DNA of 64,000 bases from NCBI RefSeq assembly GCF_009451885.1, contig NZ_WIAO01000026.1, forward strand, positions 1 to 64,000, given 5' to 3'. The position numbers and the translations under genes are program-made. How positions within the stretch are numbered: position 1 is the stretch's first letter; the number at the start of each line of letters is the position of its first letter. The notes under the pieces are model-generated. The model saw nothing but the letters and a program-made list of their open reading frames with translations, made no database searches and had not been told where the DNA came from. Positions 8,605-17,050 of the stretch are shown piece by piece. This DNA is from Glycomyces albidus (GTDB taxonomy: Bacteria > Actinomycetota > Actinomycetes > Mycobacteriales > Micromonosporaceae).

Positions 8605-9396
8605 ATGGAGGCGAACAGTGGGGTCGTCGTCGTGACCGGCGGCGGGCAGGGTGTGGGCCGCGCGATCGCCGAGCGGCTGCTGGCCGACGGCACCGGCGTG
8701 GTGGTCGTGGAACTGCGCGAGGAGGCGGTGGCCTGGCTGCGGCCGTTCGCCGCCTCGGGACGGGCCCGCGCGGTCGTGGGCGACGCGGGCCGGGACGAGG
8801 TCGCGGCGCGGGCAGCGGAGCGGGCCGCCGAGATCGGGACGCTCACCGGGTGGGACAACAACGCGGCGGTGTTCCGCGACGCGTGGCTGCACGAGGACGG
8901 CGGCGGGCCGGTCGCCGACCTGATCGGGGCGAACCTCCGGCCGTGCCTGGCCGGGTCGGCCGCCGCGGTCGCGTCGTTCCGGGCCGCGGGCACCGCGGGC
9001 GCGATCGTCAACGTCTCGTCGCACCAGGCGCAGCGGGCCGTCGGCGGGGCCCTGCCCTACGCCACGGCGAAGGCCGCGGTCGAGGGCCTGACCCGGGCGC
9101 TCGCGGTCGACTACGGGCCCTGGGGGATCCGCGTCAACGCGGTCGCGCTCGGCTCGATCCGGACCGAACGCATGGCGTCGATGCTGGAAGAGGCCACCGA
9201 GGCCGAACGCGCGGCCTCGGACCGGGCCATGCGGGAGCTGCATCCGCTCGGCCGGCCGGGGCGGGCCGAGGAGGCGGCCGACGTGGTGGCGTACCTGCTG
9301 TCGGACCGCGCGTCGTTCGTGTCCGGCGCGGTGGTCCCGGTCGACGGCGGCCGGGCCGCGCAGGGCGCCGACCCGGAGGCGCGGCGCCTCGACTGA
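8605..9396 (+). CDS. Short-chain dehydrogenase/reductase
   Basis: A 263-residue classical SDR. The cofactor motif is TGGGQGVG (residues 11-18), followed by a DNNAAVF variant of the NNAG motif. The catalytic Ser is in IVNVSSHQA and the Tyr and Lys are in YATAKAA. The C-terminal VDGGR is typical of the FabG-like group. A GGGAGGATC ribosome site precedes the ATG. It lies 75 bases after the exporter pair in the same direction and could be cotranscribed. The substrate is unknown; Glu at the end of the second strand (VVVVEL) suggests NAD rather than NADP, which is inference. Confidence 0.82.
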   Translation: MEANSGVVVVTGGGQGVGRAIAERLLADGTGVVVVELREEAVAWLRPFAASGRARAVVGDAGRDEVAARAAERAAEIGTLTGWDNNAAVFRDAWLHEDGGGPVADLIGANLRPCLAGSAAAVASFRAAGTAGAIVNVSSHQAQRAVGGALPYATAKAAVEGLTRALAVDYGPWGIRVNAVALGSIRTERMASMLEEATEAERAASDRAMRELHPLGRPGRAEEAADVVAYLLSDRASFVSGAVVPVDGGRAAQGADPEARRLD

Positions 9397-9411
9397 GGTG
9401 CGCGTTCCGGC

Positions 9412-9428
9412 CCGGCCGGCGAGGCCGG
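9412..9428 (+). terminator. Weak hairpin after the SDR gene
   Basis: CCGGCC (9412-9417) pairs with GGCCGG (9423-9428) over a 5-base loop, 16 bases after the SDR stop. It is short and lacks a U-run, so it may be only a partial terminator. Confidence 0.3.
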
Positions 9429-9483
9429 CGGGCCGCCAAGACTTCGGGTTTCGTCGATGCCTTGGAAGGGTTACCCTCCGGGC

Positions 9484-10116
9484 ATGTCATCACGAACCCC
9501 CGTAACCGGTGAGGACGTCCTGGAGGCGGTGGCGCTCACCGCGGTCGCGCTCCGGGAGGGCGACGCGCGGGCCTGGGACGACCAGGCCGGTCCCATGGAG
9601 ATGAGCTGCTGGGATGCGTTGGAGCACTTGCACAACGCGCTGTTCTCGTACGCGCTGCGGCTCGCGCCGCCGATCCCGTGGATGCCGGGGCGGCCCACGA
9701 TCGTGTGGGACCGGCCGGGCGAGCTGCCGCTGCCGATCGCGTACGACCGGAGCGAGGGCCCGGAGGCGGGCGTCGAGGTGCTGACGATGATGGGCGGCCT
9801 GGTCGCGGCCACTGTGGATGCGCGGGCGCCGGCCGAGCGCTCCTGGCACGTCTGGGGCGTGGCGGACCCGGAGGGGTTCGCCGCGATGGGGGTCGTGGAG
9901 ACGCTCGTGCACGCCTTCGACCTGACGCAGGGGCTCGGGGTCGCGTTCGAGGCGCCGGAGGACCTGGCGGCGAAGGGGCTGGCGCGGCTGTTCCCGGAGG
10001 CGCCGCTCGACACGGACCCGTGGCGGACCCTGCTGTGGGCCACCGGGAGAGGCGAACTGGAGGGGTTCGAGCGGCGCGGCCCGGACTGGGCCTGGCACTC
10101 GGCGCCGCTGGACTAG
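9484..10116 (+). CDS. Maleylpyruvate-isomerase-like / DinB superfamily protein
   Basis: A 210-residue protein with the layout of the actinobacterial TIGR03086-like / mycothiol-dependent maleylpyruvate isomerase group: an N-terminal helix with HLHNALFSYALRLAPP and a second conserved helix ETLVHAFDLTQGLG, both holding candidate metal-binding His. The A-x-H-x-x-D arrangement (VHAFDL) is characteristic of this group. The substrate is not known, and most members are uncharacterised. The ATG at 9484 has GAAGGG upstream; an in-frame ATG at 9457 is possible but less convincing. Together with the other DinB-like gene at 4 kb it is consistent with a mycothiol-producing actinomycete. Confidence 0.68.
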   Translation: MSSRTPVTGEDVLEAVALTAVALREGDARAWDDQAGPMEMSCWDALEHLHNALFSYALRLAPPIPWMPGRPTIVWDRPGELPLPIAYDRSEGPEAGVEVLTMMGGLVAATVDARAPAERSWHVWGVADPEGFAAMGVVETLVHAFDLTQGLGVAFEAPEDLAAKGLARLFPEAPLDTDPWRTLLWATGRGELEGFERRGPDWAWHSAPLD

Positions 10117-10375
10117 GACGGAGGTGACCGGCGACGGGTGCGGGGTCGGCACCGGGCCTCGTGCCGCGTCCGTCGATGACCGATCGATGACGGTGCCGTG
10201 GCGGTCGTCCCCATCGTGTGCTGGTGACCCGATATCGTGCACGCGACGCGTTCGCGGATGGCACCGTCGAAGCCGGTCGCCGGGTCGGCGTCCGTCGCGC
10301 CGCCCCGGCGCCGGTGCTCCCGAGCCCGGTGTGCTCCGGCAACCCGCCCCTCCGACGAGCCCCCTTGGAATGGTG

Positions 10376-11488
10376 ATGGACGACCCCCGACCGGCCGAGC
10401 TCCGCGGCCGCCGCCCGATCCTCGTCGCCGCCGTCGCCGTCGGCACGCTCACGATGTGCGCGACCTTCGCCGGGTCCGTGGTCAACCTGCTCACCGGTCC
10501 GGCCGCGCTCGCGATCGCCGCCACCGGGGCGGTGCTGGCGGGCATGGCCTCGATCATCGCGACCATCGTGTCCGGGCCGGCGGCGGGCGAGCGGTCCGAG
10601 CGGCGCGCGCCCGCGGCGTGGAACTGGCTCGACGTGGCCCGCCATCCGCTCGAGGCCGTCCGCAACATCCGCCTGCCGCTCGCGTGCGCCCTCGCCGTCG
10701 CCGGAGCGATGACCGCCCCCGAGGCGATCCTCGCGCCGCTCCCGCTGCGGGGCTTCGCGGCGGAGCACGCCGCGACGCTGCTGCCGGTCGTCACGGGCGC
10801 CTGGGTGCTCCTCATCGCCATGGTCGCGCAGGGCTGGAACCTGACCTGGGACGGCGCCGAGCCGCGCCAGAAGGGCGCCGGCCTCGACGCGCTCGTCACC
10901 TACACCGTCGCCGCCGGGCTCGGCTTCTGGATCGGGACCGTCGCCCAGACCTACCTCGGCCTGCTGGTGGCGGCCGCGGCGATGCTGGTCCTCACCGCCG
11001 TCGCCGGCCGGATCGAGGACGACTACTACGCCAAGGGCCCGCTGCCGTTCGTCCTGTCCGCGGCGGCCATCGCGGCGACCGCGTTCGCGGCCTGGCACTC
11101 CGGTTTCGGTCCCTTCGGGACGGTGTTCGCGGGCATGGGCGCGACCATGGCGGTGACCTTCCCGGCGGCGATCCGCGGCAGGCACCCGAAGTTCGAGGCG
11201 GGCATCCTCGAGTTCGTGCCCCTGGTCGGGGTCGGCCTGCTCGGTCTCGACGGCCGCCCCTGGTGGTTCGCCGTCGCGGTCCTGCTGTTCGCCGCCGGCG
11301 TCGTGAACTCCGGCGGCGACGACGAGTCCCGCGACGCCCCCGACTTCGGGCAGGGCGCCCGCTTCGTCGCCCGCTGGTTCGGCCCGCTCAAGCCCCTCGC
11401 GGTCCTGTACGTCGTCCTCACGCCGGCCGCCTCGCTGTACGCGGGCGTGGCGATGGCCTTTCCGCAGCTCGGCTGGGAGCTGCCCTGA
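10376..11488 (+). CDS. Polytopic membrane protein of unknown function
   Basis: About 370 residues with some ten hydrophobic segments, beginning ILVAAVAVGTLTMCATFAG and ending VVLTPAASLYAGVAMAFPQL. Between segments there are charged loops, one with DGAEPRQKGAG and one with GGDDESRDAPDFGQG. I do not recognise the family and claim no function. The open frame continues upstream to 10124, but that part has atypical composition and no hydrophobic pattern, so I start at the ATG at 10376 (GGA six bases before); ATG 10370 is also possible. The 250 bases upstream (10117-10369) show no gene or clear promoter. It ends 10 bases before the convergent serpin gene. Confidence 0.6.
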   Translation: MDDPRPAELRGRRPILVAAVAVGTLTMCATFAGSVVNLLTGPAALAIAATGAVLAGMASIIATIVSGPAAGERSERRAPAAWNWLDVARHPLEAVRNIRLPLACALAVAGAMTAPEAILAPLPLRGFAAEHAATLLPVVTGAWVLLIAMVAQGWNLTWDGAEPRQKGAGLDALVTYTVAAGLGFWIGTVAQTYLGLLVAAAAMLVLTAVAGRIEDDYYAKGPLPFVLSAAAIAATAFAAWHSGFGPFGTVFAGMGATMAVTFPAAIRGRHPKFEAGILEFVPLVGVGLLGLDGRPWWFAVAVLLFAAGVVNSGGDDESRDAPDFGQGARFVARWFGPLKPLAVLYVVLTPAASLYAGVAMAFPQLGWELP

Positions 11489-11498
11489 CCGGCGCGGG

Positions 11499-12710
11499 TC
11501 AGGCGGCGAGCGCGGGGGCCGCGATCCACCCGGCGACGAGCACCAGGCCGGTGGGGCGGTGGACGGCGAGATAGGCGAAGGGCCGGTCGAAGACCACGTC
11601 GGTGCGGACGTGCGGGTACTGGGTCATCGGCGGCGCCGAGCCGAAGAGCGCCATGCCGATCGCGGTGACGGCCGCCGCTTCGAATCCGGTGGCGCCGAAC
11701 CGGGCGGTGCACGACTGCCTGGCCTGGCTGACGTAGAGCTTCCTGGCGGTGAGCCGGTCGAACTGCGCACCGTACCGGTCGCTCGCCCGGACGAGGCCCA
11801 GCGCGGGAGCGTCGCGGATCAGGTCGAGGTCGTCGGACACGTCGAACGCGGCCGTGGTGACTCCGATCTCGGGACCGGTCTGCGGGGCGGAGCCCATGTA
11901 CTCGTAGGCGTGGACGCCGATCGCGCGCTCCCCCGGTGCGAGCCCGGCGGCCGATCGGCCCCACGCCGGGTCGACGGCGTCGATGAGCGCGTCCACGACC
12001 GCGTGCGGGGCGAGGTCGTCGCGGCCGAGTCCGAGGAGGACGTCGACGTCGTCGCCGCCGCGGACGGTGAGGACCGTGGCGTCGTCGCTGATGCGCAGGA
12101 CGTCCTCGTGGTAGGTGGCGCGGAGGATGCGCGGCTGTGCGAGGTCCTTCCAGGGGCCGCGTTCGAAGGGCGTGAACGTCGTCTCCTCGAACGCGGTGCG
12201 CCACTCGGTGCGGACCAGCAGGGCGCTTGCGAGGACGAGCTCGATCGGCACGGGGGCGTCGAGGTCGATCGGCATGGCGTCGATGAGGCCGTCGGTGCGG
12301 TCCGAGGCCCACCGGTCGAGGGCGGCCTTGTCGGCGGCGTTGTCGCCGGTGAGGGAGCCGATCGAACCGGACGGGAGGCCCGCGGCCCAGTCGGGGTCGA
12401 GGACGACGCCCGGGCCGGCCCAGATGCCGAGGGCGACGTTCAGCGCGGACGAGGAGCGGTCGGCAGGAGCGCCGTCGAAGAGGGCGCGAGGGAGGGCCGC
12501 GGCCCGGTCGGCGTCGACGCCGAGGGCGGCGAGGAGTTCGTCGCGCGTCTCGCCGACCGCGCCGGTCGAGAGCATCGCGAGCAGCGGCCAGATGCCGAGT
12601 CCGGAAGCGGCCGAGGGGATCTCGTCGCGGGCGGCGAACCAGCGGCGGGTGAGGGCGTTGGCGGCGGCGACGTCGGCGGGCGAGAGGGCGTCCTGCAGGG
12701 CGAGGGTCAT
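11499..12710 (-). CDS. Serpin-family protein (downstream copy)
   Basis: A 403-residue serpin fold protein without signal peptide, so probably cytoplasmic. The C-terminal serpin signature is VVFDRPFAYLAVHRPTGLVL. The hinge is TGFEAAAVTA, close to the inhibitory GTEAAAATA pattern but with Phe at P14. Counting Gly as P15 puts P1 near Phe in MALFGSAPP, which would suggest a chymotrypsin- or subtilisin-like target; this is inference. Its ATG overlaps the stop of the upstream serpin (ATGA), so both are made from one message. The two proteins share long stretches, for example the openings around IPSAASGLGIWPL and the regions with LGREDLAPHAV or LGRDDLAPHAV, and arose by tandem duplication. The native protease target is unknown. 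Confidence 0.85.
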   Translation of the reverse strand: MTLALQDALSPADVAAANALTRRWFAARDEIPSAASGLGIWPLLAMLSTGAVGETRDELLAALGVDADRAAALPRALFDGAPADRSSSALNVALGIWAGPGVVLDPDWAAGLPSGSIGSLTGDNAADKAALDRWASDRTDGLIDAMPIDLDAPVPIELVLASALLVRTEWRTAFEETTFTPFERGPWKDLAQPRILRATYHEDVLRISDDATVLTVRGGDDVDVLLGLGRDDLAPHAVVDALIDAVDPAWGRSAAGLAPGERAIGVHAYEYMGSAPQTGPEIGVTTAAFDVSDDLDLIRDAPALGLVRASDRYGAQFDRLTARKLYVSQARQSCTARFGATGFEAAAVTAIGMALFGSAPPMTQYPHVRTDVVFDRPFAYLAVHRPTGLVLVAGWIAAPALAA

Positions 12711-13900
12711 GCGGTCTCCGGTTCGCGGACCCACCCGGCGACGAGCACGAGTCCGGTGGGTCGGTGGCGGGCGAGGTAGGCGAAGGGCCGGTCGAAGGTG
12801 ATGCGGGCTTGGACGTGGCGGTGCTTGAGCTTGGGGACGCCGGCGGCGCGGGCCATGGCCATGGCGGTGATGGCGGCGGCTTCGAATCCGGTGGCGCTGA
12901 AGACGGCCGTGCAGGTCTGCTTCGCCTGGGAGACGAAGACCGGTTCGGCCGCAAGGCGGTCGAAGCGGGCGCGGTCGCGGTCGGAGGCGGAGACGAGGCC
13001 GAGCGCGGCGGCGTCGTCGGCGAGGTCGAGGTCGGCGGTGACGCGGAAGCGGACGGTGTCGACGGCGGTCTCGGGGCCGGTCTGCGGCCGCATCGACTGG
13101 TACTCGGCGACCTCGACGCCGACGGCCCGCTCCCCCGGCCGCAGGTCGGTCGCCGAGCGGCCCCAGCCGGGGTCGGCGGCGTCGAAGAGGGCCTCGATCA
13201 CGGCGTGCGGGGCGAGGTCCTCGCGACCCAGGCCGAGGAGGACGTCGATGCCGCCGTCGCCGGCGAGCGTGACCACGGAGGCGTCGGGGCCGACGCGCAG
13301 GACGTCGCCGAGCGTGGCGGACAGGCCCCTGACCTGGCCGAGCCCGGCCCACGGGCCGGTCTTGAAGGAGCGGCGGTGGTCGGTGAACGGCACGGCCCAG
13401 GTGGTCGCGACCGAGAGGGCGCCGGCGAGGACGAGGTCGACGGGCTGCGTGAAGTCGAGGGGCATGCGGTCGATCAGGCCGCGGGTGCTGCGGGCGGCCC
13501 AGTCGTCGAGGGCGGCCTTGTCGGCGGCGGGGTCGCCGGTGAGGGAGCCGACGGCGCCGGCGGGGAGGCCGGCGGTCCACTCGGGGTCGAGGGTGACGCG
13601 CCTGCCGGCCCAGACGGCGATGGCCGCGCCCAGCGCGGGCGCCTCGCGGACGGCGGCCAGGAGTGCCGAGGGGACCGCGGCGGCCCGGTCGGCGCCGATG
13701 CCGGCGGCGGCGAGGAGTTCGTCGCGGGTCTCGCCGACCGCGCCGGTGGCGAGGATCGCGATCAAGGGCCAGATGCCGAGTCCGGAAGCGGCCGAAGGGA
13801 TCTCGCGGCGGGCGGCGAGCCAGCGCCGGGTCAGGCCGTTGGCGGCGGCGACGTCGGCGTCGGTCAGCGCCCGCTGGAAGGTGTCCTCGCTCGTGCCCAT
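12707..13900 (-). CDS. Serpin-family protein (upstream copy)
   Basis: A 397-residue serpin, first of the tandem pair. The signature ITFDRPFAYLARHRPTGLVL is present, and the reactive-loop hinge reads TGFEAAAITAMAMARAAG. With Gly as P15 the scissile region falls in the Met-Ala-Arg-Ala-Ala stretch, clearly different from the Phe-containing loop of the downstream copy. That suggests different protease specificity; the exact bond is uncertain because loop length varies. No export signal is seen. The start at 13900 is 113 bases from the divergent leader ORF of the ribosome-protection gene, so the promoters are back to back. Bacterial serpins are patchily distributed, and two in tandem is unusual. 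Confidence 0.85.
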   Translation of the reverse strand: MGTSEDTFQRALTDADVAAANGLTRRWLAARREIPSAASGLGIWPLIAILATGAVGETRDELLAAAGIGADRAAAVPSALLAAVREAPALGAAIAVWAGRRVTLDPEWTAGLPAGAVGSLTGDPAADKAALDDWAARSTRGLIDRMPLDFTQPVDLVLAGALSVATTWAVPFTDHRRSFKTGPWAGLGQVRGLSATLGDVLRVGPDASVVTLAGDGGIDVLLGLGREDLAPHAVIEALFDAADPGWGRSATDLRPGERAVGVEVAEYQSMRPQTGPETAVDTVRFRVTADLDLADDAAALGLVSASDRDRARFDRLAAEPVFVSQAKQTCTAVFSATGFEAAAITAMAMARAAGVPKLKHRHVQARITFDRPFAYLARHRPTGLVLVAGWVREPETA

Positions 13901-13941
13901 GGTGCGGAGCCTAACGCGGGGCCGCCACGCCGGAAAACCGG

Positions 13942-13970
13942 TTGCGCGATCCGCCGGGCGTCCCTAATGT
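13942..13970 (+). promoter_or_regulatory. Promoter for the ribosome-protection gene and its leader
   Basis: TTGCGC (13942-13947), a 17-base spacer and TAATGT (13965-13970). Transcription would begin near 13977, about 37 bases before the leader ORF ATG. This is one of the best sigma-A-like promoters in the window. Confidence 0.6.
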
Positions 13971-14013
13971 CGCCGGTGAGACGGTTCCGAGACGAGTCAG
14001 AGAGGGGTCCGAC

Positions 14014-14121
14014 ATGCGCCGGACTTCAGAGTTCACCCAGCGATTCCAGCCGAACTCTTCTCTGAGGACCATCATTGCCTTTTCTCAATCTCGGGATTCT
14101 CGCCCACGTCGACGCCGGTAA
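14014..14121 (+). CDS. Candidate 35-codon leader ORF overlapping the start of the OtrA-like gene
   Basis: An ATG at 14014 sits six bases after AGAGAGGGG, a better ribosome site than many genes here have. The frame runs 35 codons (opening MRRTSEFTQRF, ending in a run of Arg codons) and stops at 14121, 47 bases inside the downstream gene in another frame. The downstream TTG and its GAGGA site lie within this ORF. Such geometry would let translation of the leader control access to the main start. Leader-controlled expression is known for tet(M)-type genes, but not shown for this one. No homologue is recognised, and it may be untranslated. Confidence 0.35.
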   Translation: MRRTSEFTQRFQPNSSLRTIIAFSQSRDSRPRRRR

Positions 14122-16012
14122 GACCAGCCTGACCGAGCGGCTGCTGTTCAACGCGGGCATCATCGACCGGGTCGGCAGCGTCGACTCCGGGAGCACGCAG
14201 ACCGACTCGATGGAGTTGGAGCGCCGCCGCGGGATCACGATCCAGTCGGCCGTCGTCGCGTTCCGACTGGGCGGCGTCACCGTCAACCTCATCGACACGC
14301 CGGGCCACACCGACTTCATCGCCGAGGTGGAGCGGGCGCTGCGCGTGCTCGACGGCGCGGTCCTGGTGGTCTCCGCGGTCGAGGGCGTGCAGGCCCAGAC
14401 GCGGGTCCTGTTCCGCACGCTGGAGCGGCTCGGCGTGCCGACGCTCCTGTTCGTCAACAAGATCGACCGGCGCGGCGCCCGCGAGGCGGACCTCCTGGAG
14501 GACCTCGCGACGATGCTCAGCCCGCGGCTGCTCCCGATGGGGACGGTGCGGGCGATCGGCTCCGCCGAGGCGGAGGCCGTGCCGTTCCGGTTCGGCGACC
14601 CCGCGTTCGCCGAGCGGGCCGCAGATCTGCTCTCGGCCGGTTCGGACGACTTCCTCGCGGCCTACCTCGAACGGCCCGAGGCGCTCGACTACGAATCGGA
14701 GCTGGCGGCGCAGGTCCGCGCCGGCGCGGTGCACCCGGTGTACTTCGGGTCGGCCGTCACCGGCTCGGGGGTCGCGGCGCTGACCGAGGGCGTCCGGCGC
14801 TACCTGCCGGTCCCCCACGGTGATCCGGACGCTGAGGCGCGCGGGCTGGTGTTCAAGGTCGAGCACACGAACCAGAAGATCGCGTACGTGCGCCTGCACG
14901 CGGGCCGGATCGGGCCGCGGGACGTGCTGACGGCGTACCGCCGCGGCGAGTACGGCGCGGTCGAGTCCCACGAGGGCAAGGTGACGTCCGTGGAGGTCTT
15001 CGACCACGGCACGGCCACCGTCCTGGGCGAGGCCGTGCCCGGTTCGATCGCGAAGGTGAAGGGCCTCGGCGACATCCGGATCGGTGACGCGATCGGATCC
15101 CCGGACGGCCTGGCGAGCGGCGGGCTGTTCACGCCGCCGACGCTGGAGACGGTGGTCCGCCCGGCCGACCCGAACGACCGGGTCCCGCTCAACCGGGCGC
15201 TGCTGAGCCTCGCCGAGCGCGACCCGCTGGTCGACCCGCACCTGGACGAGCTGTCCGAGGAGATGGCGGTGCGCCTCTACGGCGAGGTCCAGAAGGAGGT
15301 CGTGGCCTCGCTCCTCGACGAGGAGTTCGGCATCGGGGTCGAGTTCGAGGAGACCCGCGCGATCCACGTCGAGCGTCCGGTTCGGACGGTCACGGCCCTG
15401 CACGAGATGGGCCCGTGGCAGCAGACGTCGAACGTCGCGACCGTGGGGCTGCGCCTGGAGCCGGGCGAGCCGGGTTCGGGCCTGCACTACGGGCTCGAGG
15501 TGGAGCGCGGCTCGCTGACGCGGGCGCTGCGGAACGCGGTCGAGGAGGGCGTCCACGCGTACCTGCGGCGGGGCCTGTACGGCTGGGCGGTCACCGACTG
15601 CCGGGTGTGGCTGACGGCGACCGGGTACATCGGCCGCACCAGCACGGCCGCGCACTTCCGCGACACGACGATGTTCCTGCTCGATGAGATGCTCAGGGAG
15701 TCGGACACCGTGGTGTGCGAGCCGGTCAACCGCTTCCACGTCGAGTTCCCGGCGGGGACGGGCAACGCCGTGCTGAAGGCGCTCGGCGAGGCGCGCGCGG
15801 ACATCAAGGGCCAGTTCTCGACCGAGACCACCGGGTACGTGTCGGGCTTCATGCCGACCGAGGCGGTCCACGGCGTCGAGCGCCGCCTCCCGGGCATCAC
15901 CGAGGGGCTCGCCCTGTTCACCACCGAGTTCGCCGAGTACCGCCCGGTGTACGGCCCGCCGCCCCGGCGCGGCGGCGTTCACGCCGGGGAGCGGGTGAAC
16001 GAGGCGCGGTAG
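14075..16012 (+). CDS. Ribosome-protection GTPase, OtrA/Tet(M)-like
   Basis: A 645-residue EF-G-like GTPase. G1 (AHVDAGKTS), G2 region (RRRGITIQ), G3 (DTPGHTD) and G4 (NKID) are all intact. The rest follows the ribosome-protection layout, with a C-terminal domain containing LYGWAVTDCRVWLTATGY and ETTGYVSGFMPTEAVHGVE. Members remove tetracycline from the 30S subunit; in producers such as Streptomyces rimosus OtrA gives self-resistance. Many actinomycetes carry such homologues without a tetracycline cluster, so resistance is likely but not certain. True EF-G is longer (about 700 residues) and sits with rpsL/tufA. The start is TTG at 14075 with GAGGA eight bases before and a stop codon in frame at 14063, so no upstream start is possible. 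Its 3' end overlaps the convergent regulator by 34 bases. Confidence 0.85.
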   Translation: MPFLNLGILAHVDAGKTSLTERLLFNAGIIDRVGSVDSGSTQTDSMELERRRGITIQSAVVAFRLGGVTVNLIDTPGHTDFIAEVERALRVLDGAVLVVSAVEGVQAQTRVLFRTLERLGVPTLLFVNKIDRRGAREADLLEDLATMLSPRLLPMGTVRAIGSAEAEAVPFRFGDPAFAERAADLLSAGSDDFLAAYLERPEALDYESELAAQVRAGAVHPVYFGSAVTGSGVAALTEGVRRYLPVPHGDPDAEARGLVFKVEHTNQKIAYVRLHAGRIGPRDVLTAYRRGEYGAVESHEGKVTSVEVFDHGTATVLGEAVPGSIAKVKGLGDIRIGDAIGSPDGLASGGLFTPPTLETVVRPADPNDRVPLNRALLSLAERDPLVDPHLDELSEEMAVRLYGEVQKEVVASLLDEEFGIGVEFEETRAIHVERPVRTVTALHEMGPWQQTSNVATVGLRLEPGEPGSGLHYGLEVERGSLTRALRNAVEEGVHAYLRRGLYGWAVTDCRVWLTATGYIGRTSTAAHFRDTTMFLLDEMLRESDTVVCEPVNRFHVEFPAGTGNAVLKALGEARADIKGQFSTETTGYVSGFMPTEAVHGVERRLPGITEGLALFTTEFAEYRPVYGPPPRRGGVHAGERVNEAR

Positions 16013-16926
16013 GCGCTCGGTGTGAGCCCGAGGCGGCGGGTCATGTGCTGGCGCAGCGATTCGGCGGAGCCGAACCCGCTGCGCCGGGCGACCTGGTCGA
16101 CGGTGAGGTCGGTGGCCTCGAGGAGTTCGCGGGCGCGGTGGAGCCGCTGCTGGAGGAGCCACTGGAACGGGGTCATGCCGGTCTCGGCGGTGAAGCGGCG
16201 CGCGAGGGTCCGCACGCTCATGCGGGCTTCGCGTGCCAGGTCGTCGAGGGAGATCGGGCGGTCGAGTCGCCCGAGGGCCCAGACGCGGGCCTCGGCGAGG
16301 GGCGATCCGGTGTCGGGCGGCAGCGGCGTGTCGACGAACTGGGCCTGCCCGCCTTGGCGCACGGGGGTGACGACGGCGGCGCGGGCGGCCGTGTTCGCCG
16401 CCGCCGCGCCGTAGTCGATGCGGATGAGGTGGAGGCACAGGTCGATCCCGGCGGCGGAGCCGGCGCCGGTGAGGATCTGCCCGTCGTCGACGAAGAGCAC
16501 GTTCGGGTCGACGTCGACGGCCGGGCGGGCGCGGCGCAGCTCGTCGGCGAGCGCCCAGTGGGTGGTGGCGCGGCGGCCGTCGAGGAGCCCGGCGCGGGCG
16601 AGGACGAACGCGCCGGAGCAGATCGAGGCGATCCGCTTCCCGGCCGCGGCCGCGTCCCGCAGGGCGTCGAGGACGGCCTCGGGCGGGTCGTGGCGGCTGC
16701 CGGTGGAGGGGACGACGACCGTGTCGGCGGTGTCGAGGGCCTCGAGTCCCGCGGTGATGGCGATGCCGATGCCGCCGGAGGCCGCGATGACGCCGGGTTC
16801 GGGCGTGCAGACCGTGACGTCGTAGCCGGGCCGGCCTTCGATGACGGTGTCCTCGAACAGGGTCGAGGGCATCGAGAGGTCGAAGGCCTTGGCCGGGGGG
16901 ACGGCGAGAACCGCGATGCTGCGCAT
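15979..16926 (-). CDS. GlxA-family transcriptional regulator (DJ-1/PfpI domain plus AraC HTH)
   Basis: A 315-residue regulator. Residues 1 to about 170 form a DJ-1/PfpI-like domain with the nucleophile-elbow sequence ASICSGAFVLARAG. Residues from about 215 form a double helix-turn-helix AraC domain with LDDLAREARMSVRTLARRF and VDQVARRSGFGSAESLRQH. AAGGATTCAGCC precedes the ATG. It is divergent from an NAD-dependent epimerase gene 124 bases away, which is a natural candidate target. The effector is unknown. The last 34 bases overlap the 3' end of the convergent GTPase gene. Confidence 0.85.
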   Translation of the reverse strand: MRSIAVLAVPPAKAFDLSMPSTLFEDTVIEGRPGYDVTVCTPEPGVIAASGGIGIAITAGLEALDTADTVVVPSTGSRHDPPEAVLDALRDAAAAGKRIASICSGAFVLARAGLLDGRRATTHWALADELRRARPAVDVDPNVLFVDDGQILTGAGSAAGIDLCLHLIRIDYGAAAANTAARAAVVTPVRQGGQAQFVDTPLPPDTGSPLAEARVWALGRLDRPISLDDLAREARMSVRTLARRFTAETGMTPFQWLLQQRLHRARELLEATDLTVDQVARRSGFGSAESLRQHMTRRLGLTPSAYRASFTRSPA

Positions 16927-17050
16927 GGCTGAATCCTTGGGGAGTATGGCGTTCAGGCCACTAGGCTACCCGCGCGGCGCGGCGCAGGATTGGATCCGCG
17001 GCGGGGCCCCACCGCTTTCCTTTACGGACACAAGCGAATGGAGCATTCCC

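Noticed and set aside
10124..10375. An N-terminal extension of the unknown membrane protein
   Set aside because: The 84 extra codons are Arg/Pro/Ser-rich without the membrane pattern, and codon use changes sharply at the proposed start.
14075..16012. Elongation factor G
   Set aside because: The protein is too short, lies away from ribosomal protein genes, and has the C-terminal features of ribosome-protection proteins.
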